DNA of 64,000 bases, taken from Nocardioides sp. Its GTDB lineage: Bacteria; Actinomycetota; Actinomycetes; Propionibacteriales; Nocardioidaceae. The position numbers and the translations under genes are program-made. The DNA is taken from positions 1-64,000 of the forward strand of contig NZ_JACIXG010000022.1 of NCBI RefSeq assembly GCF_014360585.1. The letters run 5' to 3'. Position 1 is the first letter of the stretch; each line of letters starts with the position of its first letter. The notes below the pieces were generated by a model, which saw only the letters and a list, made by a program, of their open reading frames with translations, searched no databases and was not told the DNA's origin. Shown here piece by piece: positions 49,327-56,791 of the stretch.

Positions 49327-49742
49327 CCGCCCTGGCCGGCGTAGTCCCACTCCCCGGTCATGACGTCGCCGGTCGCGTCGAAGGCGCCGACGAACTTCAC
49401 CGGCGAGCCCTTCTCCCCACCCCAGATCGTCAGGGTGTCGCCGTCGAGCTCATAGACGTAGTCGAGGGTGGCGCCGGTGTTGTCGTAGTAGCGCGAGTGC
49501 ACGTCGGCGCTCGGCTCCTCACCGAATGGGCGCAAGTTGCCGATCACCTCGATCCCCGTCGTGACCTGCCCGAACTGCTCGAGACGGACGTCTTGGAGCA
49601 GGAAGTAGCCGCCCTCCATCCAGCGGTAGGTCACCTCGCCCTCCGCGCCACCGGTCACCTTCCAGGTGCCGATGAGCCGGTCCAGGGCACGGATGCCCGG
49701 GCTCGGTGCGGGCGCTGCGGGCATGGCGTAGTCGTCGTTCAT
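49299..49742 (-). CDS. Hypothetical protein, DUF1579-like
   Basis: GIRALDRLIGTWKVTGGAEGEVTYRWMEGGYFLLQDV...GAFDATGDVMTGEWDY. Confidence 0.7.
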   Translation of the reverse strand: MNDDYAMPAAPAPSPGIRALDRLIGTWKVTGGAEGEVTYRWMEGGYFLLQDVRLEQFGQVTTGIEVIGNLRPFGEEPSADVHSRYYDNTGATLDYVYELDGDTLTIWGGEKGSPVKFVGAFDATGDVMTGEWDYAGQGGYESTMTRV

Positions 49743-49821
49743 CGTGTCGCTCCTCTGCTGCGGCCGGCGTCTCCGGCCTTCACCCCTTCTCTCGGAGCCC
49801 GCTCGACGATCTCGACATCCC

Positions 49822-49845
49822 GGTGAAAGAAATATTTCTTTCACC
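49822..49845. promoter_or_regulatory. 24-bp perfect palindrome, operator candidate
   Basis: GGTGAAAGAAAT|ATTTCTTTCACC between divergent genes. Confidence 0.6.
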
Positions 49846-49932
49846 CGCGGCAGACACCCCACCGCGTACGTGTTCACCGACACGACCCGCGGAACTAACC
49901 GGTAGTTCCGCCGGCATCGGCAGGTTGTGCAC

Positions 49933-51525
49933 ATGACCCCACTCAACCGCCGCTCCGTCCTCGGCCTCGGTGCCGCCGCCGGTGCCGGACTCGTCATCCC
50001 CGCCACCGTTGCCCCCGCCACCGCCGCCTCGACCGCATTCGGCCCTGCCAACTTCGGCCCTGCCAATTTCGTAAGGGGCAACCGCCCGAACCTCACCCAT
50101 GGCGTCCAGTCCGGCGATGTCGGCGCCCGGGGCGGCGTCCTGTGGAGCCGCGCCGACAAGACCTCCCGACTGGTCGCGGAGATCTCGGCCGACGAGTCGT
50201 TCCGCCGGGCCCGCCCGGTCAACGGACCGGTGGTGACCACGCGCAGCGACTTCACCGGCGAGCTGCGGGTCCACGGCCTCGAGCCCGGCCGCGAGTACTT
50301 CTACCGGATCCGTGCCGTCGACCCCGACGACCCGCGACGTGGCAGCGCCTGGGAGCTGGGCCGGCTGCGTACCGCCCCGGCACGCCGTCAGGACATCCGG
50401 TTCCTGTGGTCCGGCGACATCGCCGGCCAGGGCTGGGGCGCCAACCCGGACTTCGGTGGCTTCCGGATCGCGCCCGCGATGGCGGCGCGCGAGGCCGACT
50501 TCTTCCTGAGCTCAGGCGACAACGTCTACGCCGACGGCCCGCTCACCTCCACCGTGACCCTCCCCGACGGGCGGGTCTGGAACAACATCGTCACCGAGGA
50601 GAAGCACAAGGTCGCCGAGACGCTGTCCGAGTTCCGTGGGCAGTACGCCTACAACATGCTCGCCGACAACTGGCGCGCCTTCCTCGCCCAGACGCCGATC
50701 GTGGCGCAGTGGGACGACCACGAGGTCACCAACAACTGGTACCCGGGCGAGATCCTGCCCGACGACGGCCGCTACACCGAGCGCCGCGTCGACGTCCTCG
50801 CGGCCCGCGCCAAGCAGGCCTTCCACGAGTACATCCCGGTCGGCAACGCCTCCCCCGACCCCGACGGCCGGATCTACCGCAAGCTCTCCTACGGCCCGCT
50901 GATGGACCTGTTCGTCCTCGACATGCGCACCCACAAGAACACCAACACGACCAACGCGGAGACCAGCGCCGACGGTGGCGTGCTCGGCGAGCGTCAGACG
51001 AGGTGGCTGCTGCGCGAGCTGGCCGCCTCCCACGCCACCTGGAAGGTGATCGCCGCGGACCTGCCGATCGGCCTGGTCGTCCCCGACGGCACCCTGCAGG
51101 AAGGCATCTCCCAGGGCGACGGCGGCGCACCGCTCGGCCGCGAGATCGACATCGCGAAGGTGCTCACCGGGCTCAAGCGGCTCGGGATCCGCAACCACGT
51201 CTGGCTGACCGCCGACGTCCACTACACGGCGGCGCACTCCTACGACCCCGCCCGCGCCAGCTACCAGGACTTCGACCCGTTCTGGGAGTTCGTCTCCGGC
51301 CCGCTCAACGCCGGCGCCTTCGGCCCCAACACGCTGGACGCCACCTTCGGCCCGGCCGCCGAGTTCGTGGCCGCTCCTCCGGCCGCGAACACCTCACCCG
51401 CCGACGGATTCCAGTTCTTCGGCGAGGTCGAGATCGACGGACGTACGCAGCAGCTCACCGTCACGCTGCGCGACATCGACGGCGGAGCGCTGTTCACGAA
51501 GACGCTCGACCCGGCCGCTAAATAG
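49933..51525 (+). CDS. PhoD-like alkaline phosphatase (Tat signal)
   Basis: NRRSVLGLGAAAGAGLVIP Tat signal; THGVQSGDVGARGGVLWSRAD; FLSSGDNVYADGP; WDDHEVTNNW. Start at internal ATG near 49933. Confidence 0.92.
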   Translation: MTPLNRRSVLGLGAAAGAGLVIPATVAPATAASTAFGPANFGPANFVRGNRPNLTHGVQSGDVGARGGVLWSRADKTSRLVAEISADESFRRARPVNGPVVTTRSDFTGELRVHGLEPGREYFYRIRAVDPDDPRRGSAWELGRLRTAPARRQDIRFLWSGDIAGQGWGANPDFGGFRIAPAMAAREADFFLSSGDNVYADGPLTSTVTLPDGRVWNNIVTEEKHKVAETLSEFRGQYAYNMLADNWRAFLAQTPIVAQWDDHEVTNNWYPGEILPDDGRYTERRVDVLAARAKQAFHEYIPVGNASPDPDGRIYRKLSYGPLMDLFVLDMRTHKNTNTTNAETSADGGVLGERQTRWLLRELAASHATWKVIAADLPIGLVVPDGTLQEGISQGDGGAPLGREIDIAKVLTGLKRLGIRNHVWLTADVHYTAAHSYDPARASYQDFDPFWEFVSGPLNAGAFGPNTLDATFGPAAEFVAAPPAANTSPADGFQFFGEVEIDGRTQQLTVTLRDIDGGALFTKTLDPAAK

Positions 51526-51603
51526 CGTCTTCCTGCGGCCCGGACTTGCGTTACTGTCCGGCCTAGCCGTCTCCAGTTCGGGCCCAGGAGGACCAGCCAG
51601 ACC

Positions 51604-51906
51604 ATGAGCGAGATCCATGTCGTCCCCAAGGACATGAAGGCAGCCATCACGGTCGCCACAGAAGCCGAGAGCAACGTCCGCAAGTCCGACTCGGCGGGCC
51701 ATCTGAGCAAGGCGGGCGCCGCGATCCCCGGCGCTGAGGCAGTCGGCTACATGTCCGATCTCGGCAACCGCTGGACCGACGAGACCAAAGCCGCTGCGGA
51801 CAGCTCGCAGCGGCTCGCCACCCAGATGCAGAAGGCTCTCGACGAGGTCGAGGCCGCCGACGCCACCGCAGGAGCGAACGCCGGCGGCGTCATGGGCGGC
51901 AACTGA
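51604..51906 (+). CDS. Small T7SS-associated (WXG100/EspC-like) protein
   Basis: 100 aa helical protein directly upstream of and overlapping the WXG-like effector gene. Confidence 0.6.
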   Translation: MSEIHVVPKDMKAAITVATEAESNVRKSDSAGHLSKAGAAIPGAEAVGYMSDLGNRWTDETKAAADSSQRLATQMQKALDEVEAADATAGANAGGVMGGN

Positions 51907-52379
51907 TGGCGATCACGTTCGGCCAGGTCAAGACCTGGAAAGCAGCACCCCTCGGTGACGCCGGCGACGGACTCAAAGCCGACCTCCGCAACCTCGAGAC
52001 CAGCCACGACGAACTCGAAGCAGGCGGCGTAGCCAAGTCCTGGACAGGCATCGCCGCCGACTCCGCCCGCAGCCACCGCAACACCCTGGTCGCCGACCTC
52101 TCCAGCCACATCACCGGCAAACAACAGATGCAGAAAGCGCTCTACAACGCCGAGACCGAGGTCGAAGCCATCGAACGCCTCGTCCAAGGCATCCTCGACC
52201 GCGCCAAGACCAGCGAATTCAACGTCAGCGACGACGGCACCGTCACCAGCACCGCCACCCCGCCCACCTTCCGTAGCCGCTACGAGGCCGAGGAATGGGG
52301 CGCCAGCCGCAACACCACCGCCCAAGAGATCGCCGAAGACATCACCAACGCCCTCGCCAAAGCCGCCGGCGTCGACGCC
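51903..52379 (+). repeat. Identical 477-bp direct repeat, copy 1 (effector 5' module)
   Basis: No difference seen from 53446..53922 when read by eye. Confidence 0.92.
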
Positions 52380-52955
52380 ATCCTCACCGACGGCATCCCG
52401 ACCGGCACCGACAGTGACCTCGACAACACCCGCAAGGAGCGCGGGATGGCGTCTCCCGAGGTCGCCGAACGGTGGGCACAGCTCACCGACGCCGAGCGCA
52501 AGGCGATCATCGACCAGAAGATCGAGGAGCTCGCCGAGGAGTACGGCGTCGAGGTCGAGGACATCATCTGGGACGACTCGATGAGCGGCAACGGATCGTG
52601 GAGCGAGAGCGAGAAAGCCGTACGCCTCAATCCCGACCGGCTCGACGACCCCGACCTGCTGCACACCGTGGCCCACGAGATGCGCCACGCCCGCCAGCAC
52701 GAGGCGATCGACGACAACAACGACTGGCAGTTCTGGTGGGAGGACGACCCCTTCGACGAGCACCGGGAAGACGGCATCACCGAGGACCAGGCCGAGGAGT
52801 GGGAGGAGAACTTCGACGACTACAAGAGCCCCTCCCCCGACTATGACGCCTACTACAACCAGCCCGTCGAGGCCGACGCCCGCAAGACCGGCCGCGAATA
52901 TCTCGACAATGTGACGCCCGAAGAGCTCGACCGTCTCCTGGAGGAGTCGAAATGA
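51906..52955 (+). CDS. T7SS-type effector 1: WXG-like N-terminus + HExxH metallopeptidase-like C-terminus
   Basis: SWTGIAADSARSH WXG-like motif; HTVAHEMRHARQHEA (HExxH at 52674..52688). Confidence 0.65.
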   Translation: MAITFGQVKTWKAAPLGDAGDGLKADLRNLETSHDELEAGGVAKSWTGIAADSARSHRNTLVADLSSHITGKQQMQKALYNAETEVEAIERLVQGILDRAKTSEFNVSDDGTVTSTATPPTFRSRYEAEEWGASRNTTAQEIAEDITNALAKAAGVDAILTDGIPTGTDSDLDNTRKERGMASPEVAERWAQLTDAERKAIIDQKIEELAEEYGVEVEDIIWDDSMSGNGSWSESEKAVRLNPDRLDDPDLLHTVAHEMRHARQHEAIDDNNDWQFWWEDDPFDEHREDGITEDQAEEWEENFDDYKSPSPDYDAYYNQPVEADARKTGREYLDNVTPEELDRLLEESK

Positions 52956-53449
52956 CGACGTACGCCGACCTGGTCACCGCCTACCTGGACGACCCTGGCG
53001 CCGAGACGCTCGCGCCGCTTCGCCGCGCGGTCCGCAACTCCGCCAACTTCACCATCGATCTCGACCTGGGCGGGGTCGACAAGCTGCTCGCCGAGGGCGC
53101 CTACGCCGAGGCCGCGACCGCGCTGCGGGCGCTCATGCCCGGGGCGATCTTCAGCCCGTCGGCCCACCTGCGCCTGGCGACGGCCCTGGAGCGCTCCGGC
53201 GAGGAACGCTCCGCGGCCCGCGAGCGTCAGGTCGCCAGCGCTGCCCTGCGGAGCATCCGGGCGACCGGTGACGGCTCCGAGGAGCACCCGTGGACGGTGC
53301 TGCGGATCAACGACGAGTACGACCTGCTCCGAGCCCTCGAGAAGGAGCCGGGCCAGCAGGAGCTTCTCGAGTCCGACGGACGGCGCATCGACCGCCACAC
53401 CTGCGCCGACGGGACCCTCGTCCACTTCGACGCCACCGCGCTGGTCTGA
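52952..53449 (+). CDS. Putative cognate immunity protein
   Basis: 166 aa, MTTYADLVTAYLDDPGAETLAPLRRAV; ATGA overlap with the effector gene. Confidence 0.5.
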   Translation: MTTYADLVTAYLDDPGAETLAPLRRAVRNSANFTIDLDLGGVDKLLAEGAYAEAATALRALMPGAIFSPSAHLRLATALERSGEERSAARERQVASAALRSIRATGDGSEEHPWTVLRINDEYDLLRALEKEPGQQELLESDGRRIDRHTCADGTLVHFDATALV

Positions 53450-53922
53450 TGGCGATCACGTTCGGCCAGGTCAAGACCTGGAAAGCAGCACCCCTCGGTG
53501 ACGCCGGCGACGGACTCAAAGCCGACCTCCGCAACCTCGAGACCAGCCACGACGAACTCGAAGCAGGCGGCGTAGCCAAGTCCTGGACAGGCATCGCCGC
53601 CGACTCCGCCCGCAGCCACCGCAACACCCTGGTCGCCGACCTCTCCAGCCACATCACCGGCAAACAACAGATGCAGAAAGCGCTCTACAACGCCGAGACC
53701 GAGGTCGAAGCCATCGAACGCCTCGTCCAAGGCATCCTCGACCGCGCCAAGACCAGCGAATTCAACGTCAGCGACGACGGCACCGTCACCAGCACCGCCA
53801 CCCCGCCCACCTTCCGTAGCCGCTACGAGGCCGAGGAATGGGGCGCCAGCCGCAACACCACCGCCCAAGAGATCGCCGAAGACATCACCAACGCCCTCGC
53901 CAAAGCCGCCGGCGTCGACGCC
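53446..53922 (+). repeat. Identical 477-bp direct repeat, copy 2
   Basis: See copy 1; divergence begins at gtcgacgcc|atcctc vs gtcgacgcc|ctcctc. Confidence 0.92.
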
Positions 53923-54519
53923 CTCCTCGCCCGTGCGCTGCCGACTGGTGTCAACAAGGACGGCGACGAGTACGGCAACATCGACCCGGCGATCGCGGAG
54001 AAGTGGGCGACGCTCAGCACCGAGGAGCGCAAAGCCGTGCTGGAGGAGATGACCAGGAAGATCGCCGAGGAGAGCGGCGTCGAGATGCCTGACATCGACT
54101 GGGACGACCTGGCCAACGACACTTGGGACGACGGCAGCATCACCTACGGCTACTGGAGCGACGGTGGCCCCAAGATGGCGCTCAACCCCAACATGCTCGA
54201 CGACCCCGGCCTGCTGATCAACACCGTCGCCCACGAGGTCCGGCACGGTCGCCAGCACGAGGCGATCCGCGACGAGAACGACTGGCAGTTCTGGTGGGAG
54301 GACGACCCCTTCGACGAGCACAAGGAAGACGGCATCACCGAGGACCAGGCCGAGGAGTGGGAGGAGAACTTCGACGACTACAAGAGCACCGGCAAGGGTG
54401 ACTCGTTCGACGAGTACTACAACCAGCCGGTCGAGGTCGACGCCCGCAGATCGGGCCGTGACTACCTGAACGACCTCTCCGAGGAGGAGTTCAACCGCCT
54501 CCTGGAGGAGTCGAAGTGA
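53449..54519 (+). CDS. T7SS-type effector 2, paralog with diverged HExxH C-terminus
   Basis: Same N-terminus; NTVAHEVRHGRQHEA (HExxH at 54232..54246). Confidence 0.65.
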   Translation: MAITFGQVKTWKAAPLGDAGDGLKADLRNLETSHDELEAGGVAKSWTGIAADSARSHRNTLVADLSSHITGKQQMQKALYNAETEVEAIERLVQGILDRAKTSEFNVSDDGTVTSTATPPTFRSRYEAEEWGASRNTTAQEIAEDITNALAKAAGVDALLARALPTGVNKDGDEYGNIDPAIAEKWATLSTEERKAVLEEMTRKIAEESGVEMPDIDWDDLANDTWDDGSITYGYWSDGGPKMALNPNMLDDPGLLINTVAHEVRHGRQHEAIRDENDWQFWWEDDPFDEHKEDGITEDQAEEWEENFDDYKSTGKGDSFDEYYNQPVEVDARRSGRDYLNDLSEEEFNRLLEESK

Positions 54520-54602
54520 CCACGTACCGATCTGATCAGCGCCACGAAACGACCGACGGCGGCGTCTACCATTTCGACGCCACCCAGCTCGTCGCCCACT
54601 GA
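54516..54602 (+). pseudogene. Remnant of immunity gene (internal deletion)
   Basis: VTTYRSDQRHETTDGGVYHFDATQLVAH* retains the first (MTTY) and last (RHTCADGTLVHFDATALV) parts of the 52952..53449 product. Confidence 0.6.
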
Positions 54603-54624
54603 ACCGGTCGCGGAAGGCCCCTGA

Positions 54625-55638
54625 ATGAGACCCGTACTGCCCTTATCCGGAATCCTGCTTGCCGCGCTGCTCACCGGTTGTTCCGCCAGCGAGGGCGCGT
54701 CCTGCTCGTCGTCCGCGATGCTCCGCCCGGCTGCTGTCGCCCCCGGTGCGGTGTTCCCCGACAGCTTGAGCGTGAGCCCGAGCGGCGACGCGGTCGCGGC
54801 CGGCTGCTGGCCGGGGCTGTGCCGGTGGGACACCGCGGACGGGACGTACGAGGTCGCCTTCGAAGGCAACCCGATCACTCTGGCCAGTGACTGGTCGCTG
54901 GTCGCCACCGGCGGCGGCTGCGGCGACATCGCGCTCGTCGACCTGGACAGCGGCAAGCGCGTACGCACCCTCACCGGGTTGCCCTACGAGGACGACGTCA
55001 CCGACATGAGCTGGATCCAGGACGCCGCGATCAGCCCCGATGGGAAGCTCGTCGCAGGCACCGGCACCGAAGACACGCTCATGATCTGGACCGTCGACGG
55101 CGAGGAGGTCGTCGACGCCGAGGTCGAGGGCGCTGGCGCCCTCGCCTTCAGCCCGGACGGTGCACAGCTGGCCGTCACCAGCGACGCGGGCGTCGAGATC
55201 CTCGACACGGACAACGGTGAGTCGACCGGTCAGGTGACCGGCGCCGAGGGCCTCCCCGCGTGGAGCCCGGACGGCCGTTGGTTGGCGGGTCCGGGCGCGG
55301 GCGGCGCACCGACCATCTGGAGCGTGGAGGATCTCGAGGTCGCGGAAACCCTGCCCAGCACCGGTTCGGCCGGATTCTCCTTCGCCGACAGCTCGGTGGG
55401 CTTCGCCGCGGACGACACCGCGGTCGTGTGGAGCCCGAGGGCCCTCGGCGGCGACGGCGAGCGACGTACGCTGGCCGGGCTCGTCGACTCCGGGCGGACC
55501 GTCGAGGGTCCGGTGATGACCGCCTTCAGCCCCGACGGCGCGAAGCTCTACGCGGCGACAGGCGACACGGGGATCACCGCCTGGGACCTCTCGGGCGACA
55601 AGCCCGGCACCAGGTTCACCCTGCCTCCGACGTCGTAG
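54625..55638 (+). CDS. WD40-like beta-propeller lipoprotein
   Basis: Lipobox LLTGCSAS; repeated AISPDGKLVAGTG, AFSPDGAQLAVTS, AWSPDGRWLAG, AFSPDGAKLYAAT. Confidence 0.85.
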   Translation: MRPVLPLSGILLAALLTGCSASEGASCSSSAMLRPAAVAPGAVFPDSLSVSPSGDAVAAGCWPGLCRWDTADGTYEVAFEGNPITLASDWSLVATGGGCGDIALVDLDSGKRVRTLTGLPYEDDVTDMSWIQDAAISPDGKLVAGTGTEDTLMIWTVDGEEVVDAEVEGAGALAFSPDGAQLAVTSDAGVEILDTDNGESTGQVTGAEGLPAWSPDGRWLAGPGAGGAPTIWSVEDLEVAETLPSTGSAGFSFADSSVGFAADDTAVVWSPRALGGDGERRTLAGLVDSGRTVEGPVMTAFSPDGAKLYAATGDTGITAWDLSGDKPGTRFTLPPTS

Positions 55639-55654
55639 GGAGATCCTGCCGCAT

Positions 55655-55817
55655 CTAGATGATCGATGCGCGGTCTGACCGGCCGCTTCACACTCGGCAT
55701 CCACGCTCGCGGCGTTGCCGCCCCTCGAAAGGCACCCGGTATTCCTTCGAGGCGGCGCCTTGCGAGCGCAGCGCCGAGCGCGAATCGGCTCGCCCAGCCC
55801 TTGCATCGATCATCTAG
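55655..55817 (-). repeat. Dispersed CTAG-bounded palindromic repeat, copy 2 (163 bp)
   Basis: Perfect 15-bp TIRs CTAGATGATCGATGC/GCATCGATCATCTAG; reverse complement aligns with copy 1 end to end. Confidence 0.88.
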
Positions 55818-55849
55818 CGGATCCGGAGACTCCCGGCCAAGATGTACCC

Positions 55850-56791
55850 GTGATACCGGCGATCCCGACGAACATCCCGCACGGACAGACTGCCCGTCGC
55901 CTGGAGTGGCCCCACCTTCCCCCCTTTCTGAGGTCCGCGATCGAGAAGCGGCTCGGCGGGCCGGTGGTGTCTGCGGAGTCGCACGGCGCCGGCTACACCC
56001 CCGGGTTCGCCTCTGTGCTGACCTGCGAGGACGGCTCCAAGCACTTCGTGAAGGCGGCCTCGGCCAAGGCTCAGCGCGACTCCGCGGCGCTCCATCGTGA
56101 GGAGGCCGCGAAGCTGAAGAAGCTCGCCGGCTGGGTCCCCGCCCCGAAGCTGAAGTGGTTCGACGACGGCGAGTGGGTGGTCCTGGCCTTCGAGCACGTC
56201 GAGGGTCGACTGCCGTCGCGGCCCTGGACGTCCGCGGACCTCGAGGTCGTCTCGCAGGCGCTGGTCGAGACCGCTGCCGCGCTCACCCCTGCTCCGGGCA
56301 TCGGCTGGCCGACCTTCGCCGAGGAGCACGCCTCGTATCCCGAGTTGTGGAGTCGGGTGGCCGGCTACCCGCACACCGACCGGGCGGCCGAGCTCGCAGC
56401 CGGCTTCGCGGAGCACACGGCCGGTGAGACGCTGGTCCACCTGGACGTACGCGACGACACCATCCTCATCCGCCCCGACGGTGGGGTGCTGCTGGTCGAG
56501 TGGACCTGGCCGGTCCTCGGCGCGGACTGGATCGACTCGCTCCTGCTGCTCATCGGGCCGCGCGGCGACGGTCTCGACGCCGAGTCGTTCCTGTCCGACC
56601 ATCCGTTGCTGTCGACGGCCGCGCCGGAGGCGATCGACTCGGTCCTGGCCCTCTTCGCCGGCTACTTCCTGGCCGCTGCCGAGCAGCCGGTGAAGACGAC
56701 CTCGCCCCACCTCCGCAGGATGCAGCGGTGGCAGGGCGAGGTGTGTCTGGACTGGCTGATCGAGCGTCGAGGCTGGGATCAGGAAGCGTAG
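55850..56791 (+). CDS. Aminoglycoside phosphotransferase-family protein
   Basis: HLDVRDDTILIRPDGGVLLVEWTWPVLG; WVVLAFEHVEGRLP. GTG start. Confidence 0.8.
   Translation: MIPAIPTNIPHGQTARRLEWPHLPPFLRSAIEKRLGGPVVSAESHGAGYTPGFASVLTCEDGSKHFVKAASAKAQRDSAALHREEAAKLKKLAGWVPAPKLKWFDDGEWVVLAFEHVEGRLPSRPWTSADLEVVSQALVETAAALTPAPGIGWPTFAEEHASYPELWSRVAGYPHTDRAAELAAGFAEHTAGETLVHLDVRDDTILIRPDGGVLLVEWTWPVLGADWIDSLLLLIGPRGDGLDAESFLSDHPLLSTAAPEAIDSVLALFAGYFLAAAEQPVKTTSPHLRRMQRWQGEVCLDWLIERRGWDQEA

Noticed and set aside
51604-54602. A complete type VII secretion locus
   Set aside because: No EccB/C/D/E or mycosin homologs are in the window; only substrate-type genes are visible.
55666-56100. ORFs reading into 55655..55817 (MRGLTGRFTLGI...)
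   Set aside because: They derive from the palindromic repeat; similar peptides occur from copy 1 in other frames, consistent with a non-coding element.
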